From an uncultured Collinsella sp. (GTDB taxonomy: Bacteria > Actinomycetota > Coriobacteriia > Coriobacteriales > Coriobacteriaceae): 46,566 nt of DNA. The position numbers were made by a program, and so were the translations under genes. Under the pieces are notes generated by a model. That model saw only the letters and a list, made by a program, of their open reading frames with translations. It ran no database searches and had not been told where the DNA came from. Shown one piece after another: positions 31,830 to 40,522 of the stretch (its first letter is position 1; each line of letters starts with the position of its first letter). The stretch is taken from NCBI GenBank assembly GCA_958353395.1, contig CATWSG010000015.1, positions 1-46,566 of the forward strand, written 5' to 3'.

Positions 31830-33698
31830 ATGTGCGGTTTTGTCGGTTTTACCGGTACAGATGAACAGAGTGAGCTGGTTCTCACGGCCATGATGAATCG
31901 CATCATCCACCGTGGTCCCGATATGGGCGGCCAGCATATCGTCGACAACGTTGCCCTTGGCTTCCGTCGTCTTTCGATTCTTGATCTTTCCGAAGCTGGA
32001 GCTCAGCCCATGTCGAGCGATGACGGCAAGGTCACGATTGTCTTCAACGGAGAGATCTACAACTTCCAGGAGCTTCGCGCCGAGCTGGAGGCAGCCGGCT
32101 ACGCCTTCCACTGCAACGCCGATACCGAGGTCCTGGTACACGGTTACGAGGAGTGGGGCGAGGACCTGGTCAACCGCCTGCGCGGCATGTACGCGTTCGT
32201 GATTCACGACCAGAACAAGAACAAACTCTTTGGCGCTCGCGACATCTTTGGTATCAAGCCGTTCTATTACTACCAGGCATCCGATGGCTCGCTGCTGTTT
32301 GGCTCCGAGATCAAGAGCTTCCTGGACCATCCCAAGTTTGAGAAGGCCGTCAACCACGACGCGCTGCGCCCCTACCTGACGCTGCAATTCCCCGCCACAG
32401 AGGAGACCTTCTTTAAGGGCGTGTTCAAGCTTGCCCCGGCGCATTGCTTTACGTATGACCTGACGACCAACACCATGGACATCAAGCGTTACTGGAGCTG
32501 TGACTTCACCGACGACAACTCCAAGACCTTCGAGGAGTACGTGGACGAGTGCGACAAGGTCGTGCACGAAAGCGTCGCTGCGCACCGAATCGCCGATGTT
32601 AAGGTGGGCTCGTTCCTTTCTGGCGGCGTGGACTCCAGCTACATTGCCGCCTGCCTCATGCCTGACACCACGTATTCCGTCGGCTTCGATTACAAGAACT
32701 TCAACGAGACCAACTACGCTGCCGAGCTTTCCGACAAGCTGGGCATCAAGAACGTGCGCAAGATGATTACCGCCGACGAGTTCTTCGATGCACTGCCCGA
32801 TATCCAGTACCACATGGACGAGCCGCAATCGAACCTGTCCAGCGTTCCGCTGTACTATCTGGCGCAGATGGCTTCCGAGGAGGTCACCGTCGTCCTTTCG
32901 GGCGAGGGTGCCGACGAGCTGTTTGCCGGCTATGAGTGGTACGAGGACACCCCCGAGATGCGCTCCTTTAAGAAGCGCGTGCCGCTCGGCGTGCGTCGCG
33001 CCCTGGGCTCACTCGTTCAGCATCTCCCCTACTTTAAAGGCCATAACTTCCTGACGAAATGCGCCGAGGTTCCCGAGCGCTGGTATGTGGGTCAGGCAAA
33101 GGTGTTCGATCCCTCCGAGGTCGACGAGGTGCTCAAGCCCGCTTATGACACCGGCAAGAACGCCGCTGAGATGTGCGCCGAATACTACAAGCAGGTTCCC
33201 AACTGCTGTGAGCTTTCCAAGAAACAGTATCTGGATATGAACATGTGGCTGCCTGGCGACATTCTGCTCAAGGCCGATAAGATGTGCATGGCGCATTCTT
33301 TGGAGCTTCGCGTCCCGTTCCTGGACAAGAAGGTCATGGAGTTTGCCGAGCACATTCCCGCCAACTACCGTGTTAACGAAGAGGGCTGCAAGCTTGTCCT
33401 GCGCCACGCCGCCAACCGCACGCTGCCCGATGAGTGGGCCACGCGCAAGAAGGTGGGCTTCCCCGTACCGGTCAAGTTCTGGCTGCAAGAGCAAAAGTAC
33501 TACGACTACGTCAAGGAATACTTCACCGCACCGTGGGCTGCCGATTTCTTTGACACCGATGCGCTCATGAAACTGCTCGACGATCACTTTGAGGGTCGCG
33601 CGCTCAACCAGCGCAAGATCTATACCACGCTGACGTTCCTCATCTGGTACAAGCGCTTCTTTATCGACGAGGACAAGGGCGCCAAAGTCGCCGCCTAA
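31830..33698 (+). CDS. asnB: asparagine synthetase (glutamine-hydrolysing)
   Basis: A 622-residue class II glutamine amidotransferase. After removal of Met the N-terminal Cys2 (MCGFVGFTG) is the glutaminase nucleophile; NRIIHRGPDMGG and VFNGEIYNF complete that domain. The synthetase domain has the PP-loop SFLSGGVDSSYIA and LSGEGADELFAGYEWY. It makes asparagine from aspartate, ATP and glutamine. The start at 31830 is fixed by the catalytic cysteine and by AAAGGA upstream; an in-frame TTG at 31767 would bury Cys2 and is rejected. It is the only plus-strand gene in the 9-33 kb part of the window. Confidence 0.97.
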   Translation: MCGFVGFTGTDEQSELVLTAMMNRIIHRGPDMGGQHIVDNVALGFRRLSILDLSEAGAQPMSSDDGKVTIVFNGEIYNFQELRAELEAAGYAFHCNADTEVLVHGYEEWGEDLVNRLRGMYAFVIHDQNKNKLFGARDIFGIKPFYYYQASDGSLLFGSEIKSFLDHPKFEKAVNHDALRPYLTLQFPATEETFFKGVFKLAPAHCFTYDLTTNTMDIKRYWSCDFTDDNSKTFEEYVDECDKVVHESVAAHRIADVKVGSFLSGGVDSSYIAACLMPDTTYSVGFDYKNFNETNYAAELSDKLGIKNVRKMITADEFFDALPDIQYHMDEPQSNLSSVPLYYLAQMASEEVTVVLSGEGADELFAGYEWYEDTPEMRSFKKRVPLGVRRALGSLVQHLPYFKGHNFLTKCAEVPERWYVGQAKVFDPSEVDEVLKPAYDTGKNAAEMCAEYYKQVPNCCELSKKQYLDMNMWLPGDILLKADKMCMAHSLELRVPFLDKKVMEFAEHIPANYRVNEEGCKLVLRHAANRTLPDEWATRKKVGFPVPVKFWLQEQKYYDYVKEYFTAPWAADFFDTDALMKLLDDHFEGRALNQRKIYTTLTFLIWYKRFFIDEDKGAKVAA

Positions 33699-33755
33699 GT
33701 TTCGTTATGGATTAGCGATGAACCGTATCGGGTTTCCGCTATACTCTCTCCGCAC

Positions 33756-33831
33756 GGGCGATTGGCGCAACGGTTAGCGCAGGTGCTTTACACGCACAAG
33801 GCTGGGGGTTCGAATCCCTCATCGCCCACCA
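33756..33831 (+). tRNA. tRNA-Val (anticodon TAC), CCA encoded
   Basis: GGGCGAT pairs with ATCGCCC, discriminator A, and the CCA end is encoded (33829-33831). The D arm is TTGGCGCAACGGTTAGCGC, the T arm GGGGGTTCGAATCCC, and the anticodon loop TTTACAC gives UAC. The 3' end is repeated at 33999-34017. Confidence 0.95.
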
Positions 33832-33840
33832 CGGAATTGG

Positions 33841-33868
33841 AAACGGTCCTCGAAAGGGGACCGTTTTT
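33841..33868 (+). terminator. tRNA-Val terminator
   Basis: AAACGGTCC (33841-33849) pairs perfectly with GGACCGTTT (33858-33866), followed by a T run. Confidence 0.9.
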
Positions 33869-33869
33869 G

Positions 33870-34017
33870 TTTGGGCCCATCGCAGAGGGATTCGAACCCG
33901 CAAGGGTGCGGAGCTGAGGAAACGCGAAGCGTTTTCCAGCGCAGCACGCGAGGGCCGTAGGCCCGAAGCGGATGCGGGCGGCGGAGCCGCACGCGGACAT
34001 CCCTCATCGCCCACCAC
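33870..34017. repeat. tRNA-Val scar: duplicated tRNA 3' end with hairpin-rich interval
   Basis: The last 19 bases of the tRNA region (33814-33832, including CCA) recur exactly at 33999-34017. The interval between holds small hairpins (GGGCC-GTA-GGCCC, GCGGC-GGA-GCCGC) and a reverse-oriented T-arm-like AGGGATTCGAACCCG. No gene is seen. This looks like a deletion scar of an element integrated at the tRNA, or a partial tRNA-array duplication. Confidence 0.6.
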
Positions 34018-34026
34018 TGATTTGAT

Positions 34027-34056
34027 AGGCCTCCAGCGATGGAGGCCTTTCCTTTT
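34027..34056 (+). terminator. second plus-strand terminator after the tRNA-Val scar
   Basis: AGGCCTCC (34027-34034) pairs with GGAGGCCT (34041-34048), followed by TTCCTTTTTC. It lies just past the duplicated tRNA end, as though it once terminated a second tRNA copy. Confidence 0.8.
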
Positions 34057-34110
34057 TCATGCCCAGCGCATGGGATTCGAACCCGCCAGCACGTCTGTCA
34101 CAAAGGCCGT

Positions 34111-34326
34111 GGTCAAAAAATGGCAAAAATGAGTACTGCTACTTTGTTTGCAACATATAAAAAGACAGTATTTGCTTAAGTTACGCAACATATGTCCATT
34201 ATAAGGACTAACAGTTAGATCAAAATCGTGTATTCATCGCCATTTCGACTTGCTATCTGGCCTTATTAGTCCAAAACTGCTGCTACCAAATCGGTAGCAG
34301 TACTCATATTTACTGTTTTTTGGTCA
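34111..34326. mobile_element. MITE-like element with ~28-bp terminal inverted repeats
   Basis: An AT-rich, non-coding 206-bp stretch (34116-34321) has inverted ends: the 14-bp core ATGAGTACTGCTAC (34129-34142) is repeated exactly inverted at 34294-34307, and outer A-rich ends match with a few differences. It is flanked by GGTCA on both sides (34111-34115, 34322-34326), a possible 5-bp target duplication. GGACTAA and TTAGTCC form an internal stem. No transposase is encoded. Confidence 0.65.
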
Positions 34327-34362
34327 GCAGGTCCCCCTTGCCTTAGCAAATCTAAGGCAAAA

Positions 34363-34418
34363 CGGGCTCCAGACCGCTGAATCATGCCGCATAGGGCACG
34401 TCAGCAGTCCGGAACCCG
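34363..34418 (-). terminator. argCJBD operon terminator
   Basis: The 18-nt arms 34363-34380 and 34401-34418 pair at every position when G-T wobbles are allowed. The minus strand then reads TTTTG. It lies 26 bp after the argD stop. Confidence 0.85.
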
Positions 34419-34443
34419 GTCCAAATTGAGTTATTGCACCGCG

Positions 34444-35727
34444 TTAGCCCAAGACACCCGACAGGATCTCAATCAGACTATCCACGTCGGCTTCCTCGCA
34501 GACGAGCGGCGGCAGGAAACGCAGCGTATGGGCACCCGTAGCGTTAATCACGGCACCGGCGGCCAGCGCGCGGGCAACAATATCATGCGCATCGCCCGCA
34601 GCATCATCCAAATCACAGCCGAGCATCAAGCCGCGGCCACGCACCTCGGTCACGTGCGGCAGCTTAGCGAGCTTTGCCTCCATATAGGCGCCTACCTTGG
34701 CAGCATGGTCGGCATAATCGCCGCGCACGAGCGCGGAGAGCGTCGCGGCACACGCCGTGATGGCCAGGCAGCTACCGCCAAAGGTCGAACCATGATCGCC
34801 GGGCTTAAAGACGTCGGCGATTTCCTTCTTTGCCACCACGGCACCCATGGGCACGCCGTCGGCAATGCCCTTGGCAAGGCTCATGATGTCAGGCTCCACG
34901 CCATAGGTTTGGAATGCAAACGGCTTGCCGGAGCGGAAGATGCCGCACTGGACCTCGTCGGCGATAAGCACGGCGCCCACTTCGTGTGCCAGGTCGCGCG
35001 CCGCCGCCATAAACTCCTCGGTCATGGGGTGCACGCCACTCTCACCTTGGATCGGCTCGAGCATCACGGCGCAAATTTCACTGCCCAGCTGCTTAAAGAT
35101 CGCACGCAGTTCATCGACATCGTTGGGCGTGCAGGCCACAAAGCCACCCGGCAGTGGGCGGAAGCTGTCCTGCAGCCAATCCTGCATGGTGGCGGCAATG
35201 GTCTCGAGCGTACGGCCGTGGAACCCGCCGCGCATGCACACGATGGTGTTGCCGCCATTACCGGCACGCTTGGCGTACAGGCGCGCGAGCTTCATCGAGC
35301 CCTCGTTGGCCTCGGCGCCAGAGTTGGCAAAGAAGGTCTCCCAAACCTGCTCATCCGCAGCCGGGGCACCAAGAGCAGCTGCCGTGGTCTCATCGCCGGC
35401 GACAACGGCATCGGCAAGCACGCGCGCACCATCTACGTCGTCGTTAGCAAGCTTGGACAGCAGCGCCGCGACCTGTCCGCGCTGCTCGATGTAGAAGTAA
35501 TTGGAGACATGCATGAGCTTTTTGGTCTGTGCCTCGAGCGCCGAGAGCACAGCCGGGTCGCCATGACCTAGGCTGCACACGCCGATGCCGGCAAGAAAGT
35601 CGAGGTACTCACGGCCATCGTCGCCGGTGAGCTTCATGCCGTGACCCTCGACAAACTCGACCGGAGAGCGGCCAAAGGTATGCATAACGTAATGGGATTC
35701 AAGCGATTGCTGAGCTGCAAGTGACAT
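34444..35727 (-). CDS. argD: acetylornithine aminotransferase
   Basis: A 427-residue class III PLP aminotransferase converting N-acetylglutamate semialdehyde to N-acetylornithine. Conserved parts are GREYLDFLAGIGVCSLGHGD, HVSNYFYIEQRGQ, ADEVQCGIFRSGKPFAFQ (PLP-ring Asp) and MSLAKGIADGVPMGA (the PLP-binding Lys). It is the last gene of argCJBD, 69 bp after argB, and ends before a strong terminator. GAAAGG lies before the ATG. The class includes related activities; operon position fixes this one. Confidence 0.96.
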   Translation of the reverse strand: MSLAAQQSLESHYVMHTFGRSPVEFVEGHGMKLTGDDGREYLDFLAGIGVCSLGHGDPAVLSALEAQTKKLMHVSNYFYIEQRGQVAALLSKLANDDVDGARVLADAVVAGDETTAAALGAPAADEQVWETFFANSGAEANEGSMKLARLYAKRAGNGGNTIVCMRGGFHGRTLETIAATMQDWLQDSFRPLPGGFVACTPNDVDELRAIFKQLGSEICAVMLEPIQGESGVHPMTEEFMAAARDLAHEVGAVLIADEVQCGIFRSGKPFAFQTYGVEPDIMSLAKGIADGVPMGAVVAKKEIADVFKPGDHGSTFGGSCLAITACAATLSALVRGDYADHAAKVGAYMEAKLAKLPHVTEVRGRGLMLGCDLDDAAGDAHDIVARALAAGAVINATGAHTLRFLPPLVCEEADVDSLIEILSGVLG

Positions 35728-35796
35728 GGGATGCCTTTCGTTGGGCGCCAGACGGCGCGGGGCTATGGGTGCAGGAATTGGGCGGCTGCGGGTCAG

Positions 35797-36777
35797 CTAG
35801 ACCGTCTGAAGCTTCTCGACCTCGTCAAGGTTTTCGGTCAGACGCGCAGCAAACGTCGAAAGCGGATGCGGATGCGTATCGAACTCGTAAGCCGTCTCGG
35901 TGGAATGGATCACGGTGCCGACGCCGGCATCGGTCAGCAGCTCCAGGAGCAGCGAATGCGGCGTGGTACCGTTAATGATGTGGGCACGAAATACGCCGCC
36001 GGTAAGCGCATCGACGGCCGCACGCAGCTTGGGAATCATGCCCTTATCGACCTCGCCGCCGTAGAGCATTTCGTTAACCTCGTCGAGCGTTAGGTTGGAG
36101 ATAAGCGAGTCCTTGTCGCTAAAGTCCTTGTACAGGCCATCGACATCGGTCAAAAAGATCGCCTTATGCGCGTGGAGCGCCGCGGCAACGGCACCGGCGG
36201 CGGTGTCGGCGTTGATGTTGAAGAAACCGCCGTCCTCCCCCGCCGCGACGGTAGCTATGACGGGGATGTACTCGCTATCGAGTAAGCGCTCGATATAGTC
36301 GGTGTTGACGTGCGTCACTTTGCCCACGCGACCGAGCTCGGGGTCGAGCGGCTCGGCGATGAGCGTGCCGGCATCGCTGCCCGACACGCCCACGGCCAGG
36401 TTGCCGTGGTGGTTGATGGCAGCAACCAGCTCCTGGTTAACCTTGCCGCCCAGCACCTCGCGCACGATATCCATAGTCGCCGGCGTGGTCACGCGCTGGC
36501 CGTTCTTAAACTCGACGGGAATATCGTAATGGCTCAGCGCCTCGTTGATAGCCTTGCCGCCGCCGTGCACGATGACGGGGCGCATACCGATGATCTTGAG
36601 CAAAACGATGTCGCTCATCACGTCGCGGCGCAGCTGCTCATCAACCATGGCGGCTCCGCCATATTTGATAACAACCGTCTTGCCGGTCAGGTTCTTAATC
36701 CACGGCAGCGCTTCGAACAGCAGCTGCGCGGTTGCTTCGTTGGATTCGCTCGAACGACAATCGCGTGCGAATTTCAT
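35797..36777 (-). CDS. argB: acetylglutamate kinase
   Basis: A 326-residue amino-acid kinase that phosphorylates N-acetylglutamate, usually the arginine-inhibited step. Motifs are VVIKYGGAAMVDEQ, IVHGGGKAINEAL, NGQRVTTPATMDIV and NINADTAAGAVAAAL. The start at 36777 (MKFARDC) has GAGG upstream; a 20-residue longer frame lacks one. The N-terminal extension ahead of the kinase fold is about the length seen in arginine-sensitive hexameric enzymes. It lies 81 bp after argJ. Confidence 0.96.
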   Translation of the reverse strand: MKFARDCRSSESNEATAQLLFEALPWIKNLTGKTVVIKYGGAAMVDEQLRRDVMSDIVLLKIIGMRPVIVHGGGKAINEALSHYDIPVEFKNGQRVTTPATMDIVREVLGGKVNQELVAAINHHGNLAVGVSGSDAGTLIAEPLDPELGRVGKVTHVNTDYIERLLDSEYIPVIATVAAGEDGGFFNINADTAAGAVAAALHAHKAIFLTDVDGLYKDFSDKDSLISNLTLDEVNEMLYGGEVDKGMIPKLRAAVDALTGGVFRAHIINGTTPHSLLLELLTDAGVGTVIHSTETAYEFDTHPHPLSTFAARLTENLDEVEKLQTV

Positions 36778-36858
36778 AATCTGCCTCGTCTTTCGTATCG
36801 TTATCGCGCCGTGCTCCGCTGTCCGCAATCGCGGCAAGATGCGCAGCGTGCCTGGAAT

Positions 36859-38136
36859 CTAGGAACGGTAATCGCCGTTGATGGAGATGTATTCATGCGT
36901 GAGGTCGCAGGTCCACACGGTCGTTGCCGCGTCGCCTGCGCCCAGGTCGGCCGAGATCACGATCTCGGGCGCCTCAAAACGTCGTAGAGCCTCGTCCTCG
37001 TCAAAGGGAACAGTCAGACCATCGCGACAGACAGGCATACCCATCATGTCGATGGAAACGTCTTCCTGATTAAACTTCACGCCGCACTTGCCAAGCGCCA
37101 TGGCAACGCGGCCCCAGTTGCAGTCGTGGCCGGCGATGCAGGTCTTAACGAGCGGCGAGTTGGCAACGGCACGAGCGGCGATATCAGCTTCCTCGTCGTT
37201 GGCGGCTCCGGTAACGTTGACCGTAACAAGCTTGGATGCGCCCTCGCCATCGGCGGCAATATTGCGCGCCAGGCTCTCGCACACCTCGTGCACGGCAAAT
37301 GCCAACTCGTCAAAGGCATCGGAGCCCTCGACGATAGGCTCGGCATCTGCGGCAGCGGCGCCGGAGGCAAGCATGATGCAGGTGTCGTTGGTCGAGGTGT
37401 CGGAATCGACCGTTACCTTGTTAAAGGTCTGCTTGACGGTCGAGAGCAGCAGGGCATGAAGTGCCGCAGGCTCGACGGGGGCATCGGTGGTGATAACTGC
37501 GATCATGGTGGCCATGTTGGGCATGATCATGCCCGAGCCCTTGCACATTCCGCCCACCGTATAGACATTGCCCGCATGACCCGCAGCCTCGCTGACGTAG
37601 GACACGGCGTACTCCTTGGAGTGCGTGTCGGTCGTCATGATGGCACGAGCGGCATCGGCGCCACCGTGGGCGAAGAGCGCCTCGTAGGCAGCAGGAATGG
37701 CGGTCTCAAACGTGTCGATCGGCAGAATCTGGCCAATCACACCCGTGGAGGCAACCAGAATCTGCTGGGGCTCGCAGCCGATGACCTGCGATGCGATGTT
37801 GCACGTCTCGCGCGCGCATGCAAGGCCGGTCTCACCCGTGGCGGCGTTGGCATTGCCAGAGTTGACCGAAACGCCGGCGATGATACCGTAGCCCTTGTCG
37901 GCACCGCCCAGGTTGGCACGGCTCACTTGCACGGGCGCCGCGCAAAAGCGATTGGTGGTAAACACGCCGGCACCGGGACAGGGTTTATCGGGCACGACGA
38001 GCGCGTAATCCAGACGCTCGGGGTTCTTGCGGAACCCAGCGTGGATGCCCGCAGCTTTAAAACCAGCCGCAGCCGTAACGCCACCCTCGACGGCGCGAAT
38101 CTTGATATCAAACAGCTCGGTATTCATCGTCTTCAT
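36859..38136 (-). CDS. argJ: bifunctional glutamate N-acetyltransferase / N-acetylglutamate synthase
   Basis: A 425-residue ArgJ that recycles the acetyl group from N-acetylornithine to glutamate and thereby releases ornithine. The autocleavage site is MIMPNMATMIAV, in which the Thr becomes the N-terminal nucleophile of the beta subunit. Other motifs are VNSGNANAATGETG and MTTDTHSKE. Either the first ATG (38136) or one at 38127 may be used; AAGGAG is 2 nt before the first and 11 before the second. With ArgJ present, the acetyl-cycling pathway to ornithine is complete. Confidence 0.95.
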   Translation of the reverse strand: MKTMNTELFDIKIRAVEGGVTAAAGFKAAGIHAGFRKNPERLDYALVVPDKPCPGAGVFTTNRFCAAPVQVSRANLGGADKGYGIIAGVSVNSGNANAATGETGLACARETCNIASQVIGCEPQQILVASTGVIGQILPIDTFETAIPAAYEALFAHGGADAARAIMTTDTHSKEYAVSYVSEAAGHAGNVYTVGGMCKGSGMIMPNMATMIAVITTDAPVEPAALHALLLSTVKQTFNKVTVDSDTSTNDTCIMLASGAAAADAEPIVEGSDAFDELAFAVHEVCESLARNIAADGEGASKLVTVNVTGAANDEEADIAARAVANSPLVKTCIAGHDCNWGRVAMALGKCGVKFNQEDVSIDMMGMPVCRDGLTVPFDEDEALRRFEAPEIVISADLGAGDAATTVWTCDLTHEYISINGDYRS

Positions 38137-38261
38137 GACTCCTTATGTCAAACAAAAAACGGACATCGGTTGGTGCGCCATGCCAGTCGTAATCATGAGA
38201 CCAGCTTAAGAGTGGCGCCCCACTCGATGCCCGACTACCAAATCGTTAACAATCGAATGTG

Positions 38262-39332
38262 CTACACCGGGCACGCCACTGTGGGCAAGCCTCGTCGCTC
38301 GTCAAAACCAAAGACGATGTTGGCGCACTGGACCGCCTGGCCTGCTGCACCCTTGCACAGATTGTCGATGGCGCCCGTCGCCACCAGAACGCCCGCGCGC
38401 TTGTTGAGCGCGAGGCCAATCTGGGCGGCGTTGGTTCCGACGACCGAAGCCGTCTTGGGCTGCTGGCCGGCGTCGAGCACGCGCACAAAGGTGCGTCCAG
38501 CGTAGAACTGCTTGTAATAGTCGACGACATCCTCAAGAGCCAGGGAGTCGATGGCCTGCGGCGTGAGCGGCAGCGTCACCGTGGAGAGCAGGCCGCGCTT
38601 GAGCGGTGCCAGATGCGGGGTGAAGACGACGCGATCGGTCAGGCCAAGGATTTGCTCAATCTCGGGCGTGTGGCGATGCTTGCCCACGCCGTAGGCCTCC
38701 AAGTTCTCGTCGGCGCTGCAAAAGTGGGTGCGGGCGTTGCAGGACTTACCGGCACCCGTCACGCCGCTAATAGCATCGACGATTACGGGGCCGCTCTGGG
38801 CAACCCAGCCAGCGCGCACGGCGGGAGCGGCAGCAAGGCTCGTTGCGGTGGGATAGCAACCGGCGCAGGCGACCAACACGGGCCTGCCAGCGGCATGGCT
38901 GGAAGCAGCGGTCTCTAAGTCCTGGCAGAACAGCTCGGGCAGACCAAAGGCACGCGTCTTGAGCAGCTCGGGGCTCGTATGCGCGGCGGCATACCACGCC
39001 TCGAACACGGCCGGATCGCTCAGACGGTAGTCGGCAGACAAATCGAAGCAGGAAACGCCTGCGGCAAGGAGCGCGGGCACCTGTGCCATGGCAGCCGTGT
39101 GCGGCACGGCAAGAAAAACCGCATCGCAGCTCTTGAGCTCGGGGGCGTCGTGCGTGGTAAAAAGCAGATCGCTCACGCCGGCAAAGCTCGGATAGACCGA
39201 AGACAGCGGCTGGCCAGCATCGGCGTTGGACGTAATGGCGACAAGTTCAAACTCGGGATGACCGAGCACGAGGCGAATGAGCTCGGCTCCGGCATATCCA
39301 GCCGCGCCGACGATTCCAACCTTCAAAGACAT
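38262..39332 (-). CDS. argC: N-acetyl-gamma-glutamyl-phosphate reductase
   Basis: A 356-residue NADPH-dependent reductase. The N-terminal Rossmann motif VGIVGAAGYAGAELIRL and the catalytic Cys in LVACAGCYPTATSLAAAPAV are clear; the C terminus ends with LCKGAAGQAVQCANIVFGF. It is the first gene of argCJBD; GGAG precedes the ATG. Two ARG boxes and a candidate promoter lie 87-121 bp upstream, so the whole operon should respond to arginine through ArgR. No argR gene is in the window. Confidence 0.97.
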   Translation of the reverse strand: MSLKVGIVGAAGYAGAELIRLVLGHPEFELVAITSNADAGQPLSSVYPSFAGVSDLLFTTHDAPELKSCDAVFLAVPHTAAMAQVPALLAAGVSCFDLSADYRLSDPAVFEAWYAAAHTSPELLKTRAFGLPELFCQDLETAASSHAAGRPVLVACAGCYPTATSLAAAPAVRAGWVAQSGPVIVDAISGVTGAGKSCNARTHFCSADENLEAYGVGKHRHTPEIEQILGLTDRVVFTPHLAPLKRGLLSTVTLPLTPQAIDSLALEDVVDYYKQFYAGRTFVRVLDAGQQPKTASVVGTNAAQIGLALNKRAGVLVATGAIDNLCKGAAGQAVQCANIVFGFDERRGLPTVACPV

Positions 39333-39418
39333 ATCAGACTCCTTGTCTGCGATTTATGCACCGATGCGCATTTCGCAGCGGTCGTTATGAAGTAGGTTGA
39401 AACTTTAGCACCAAAAGA

Positions 39419-39453
39419 TGCATATATACGCAAATCTTTTGCATATTCATGCA
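39419..39453 (-). promoter_or_regulatory. two ARG boxes (ArgR operator) at argC promoter
   Basis: TGCATATATACGCA (39419-39432) and TGCATATTCATGCA (39440-39453) resemble the ArgR box. Their centres are 21 bp apart, the spacing expected of two 18-bp boxes with a 3-bp gap. The minus-strand -35-like TTGCGT overlaps box 1, so ArgR would block polymerase. Confidence 0.75.
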
Positions 39454-39500
39454 TTGAAACATTCCCGACACATTCGCTTGAAGGAATTGACAAATAAATG

Positions 39501-39552
39501 CGGGCCCCGTATTGACTGGCGCTCCTAACGGCGCCGGGCAATACGGGGCCCG
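39501..39552 (-). terminator. terminator of the PNPOx-like genes
   Basis: CGGGCCCCGTATTG (39501-39514) pairs perfectly with CAATACGGGGCCCG (39539-39552), and GGCGC/GCGCC extends the stem inside. The minus strand continues CATTTATTTG. It isolates the argC promoter from upstream transcription. Confidence 0.85.
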
Positions 39553-39590
39553 CCCATGCGAAAACCAAGTTGTTAGGATGAGCCAGCTGG

Positions 39591-40001
39591 CTAGAGCTCG
39601 ACCGGCACCCATTCGTCGTGATTGCAGATAAAAGCCTCGGGATCCTCGACGCTAAAGAAGACGAGCGTGGGGTCGTTAGGCCCCTCATAGTGCTCGCCCA
39701 GGCGCTCTAGATGCTTCCACCCGGCTTCGCGCATTTCGCTCGAAGCCCGGTCTTCCAGCCCCGCACGCCCGCGCAGAATCAACCAACCATGGCCCGGCCA
39801 CCAACTCGTGGCCTCAAAGCGCTGGTTTTGCAGCAGCTCTTGCCACACATCTTTGGTGCGCGCTGTTACAAACCACAGCTTGCCATCCTGGATCTGCGCA
39901 AACGAAAACGGACGCACATGAGGCTGTCCGTCAACGCTCGTCGCCAAATACCATGCCGGCACCGACGTCAGATACTCCAACACCGTATTCAATCCGTCCA
40001 C
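39591..40001 (-). CDS. pyridoxamine 5'-phosphate oxidase-like flavin-binding protein
   Basis: A 136-residue split-barrel protein of the PNPOx-like superfamily: VPAWYLATSVDGQPHVRPFS, then DGKLWFVTARTKDVWQELL and LEDRASSEMREAGWKHLE. Small members bind FMN or F420 and act as reductases of unknown substrate; true PNPOx catalytic residues are not evident. GTG start at 40001 with GGAGG upstream. The adjacent gene encodes a paralogue. Confidence 0.8.
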   Translation of the reverse strand: MDGLNTVLEYLTSVPAWYLATSVDGQPHVRPFSFAQIQDGKLWFVTARTKDVWQELLQNQRFEATSWWPGHGWLILRGRAGLEDRASSEMREAGWKHLERLGEHYEGPNDPTLVFFSVEDPEAFICNHDEWVPVEL

Positions 40002-40045
40002 GTTTCCTCCTGTACTAGTTAGTTTGGGAACCTGGTTTGTGCGAG

Positions 40046-40492
40046 CTAGAGCTCCAGGCGCTCCTCGCTGCCGTCGATATCACAGAAGCGCGCGGCAATA
40101 TTGCGGACCGAAAAGAAAGCAAGGCGGCCGTCGTTGGCACTCTCGTGTTCCTCGCCAATGCCCACCATGTGCTTAAAACCCGCTTGACGCACCTTGTCGC
40201 TCGCAACTGCGTCGTCCTCAAGTGCGGCTTCGCCGGTCAATACGATCCAACATTCCCCCGGCTTCCAGCCCGATACCTCAAACTTGGGATTCGCACTCAG
40301 CTCCGCCCACACGTCCTTGTCGCGCGACGTGCAAAACCACAACTTACCGTCATCGACCATGGCAAACGAAAACGGCCTCACGCGAGGCTGATGCCCGTCA
40401 CTTGCATCGGTCGTGGCCAGATACCACGCCGGAATGCGCCTGAGATACGAACAGGCGCGCTCAAGCTGAGCCGTGCGGTCGTTGTCGGTCAT
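40046..40492 (-). CDS. second PNPOx-like protein, paralogue of the next gene
   Basis: A 148-residue homologue of the 39.6-kb protein. Shared segments are IPAWYLAT, RVRPFSFA (HVRPFSFA), DGKLWF, KDVWAEL (KDVWQEL) and FFSVRN (FFSVED), so the pair arose by tandem duplication. The fold is a flavin-binding split barrel. The two genes are 44 bp apart and likely co-transcribed downstream of the riboflavin ECF operon, which would fit a flavoprotein role; this is inference. Confidence 0.8.
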   Translation of the reverse strand: MTDNDRTAQLERACSYLRRIPAWYLATTDASDGHQPRVRPFSFAMVDDGKLWFCTSRDKDVWAELSANPKFEVSGWKPGECWIVLTGEAALEDDAVASDKVRQAGFKHMVGIGEEHESANDGRLAFFSVRNIAARFCDIDGSEERLEL

Positions 40493-40522
40493 AGGGACCC
40501 CTTTCTTGCGCCCGAATCGCGC

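Noticed and set aside
33739..34017. 92-codon minus-strand frame over tRNA-Val
   Set aside because: It crosses the tRNA and two terminators; its sequence (RDSNPQP type) is the usual artefact of reading a tRNA T arm in reverse.
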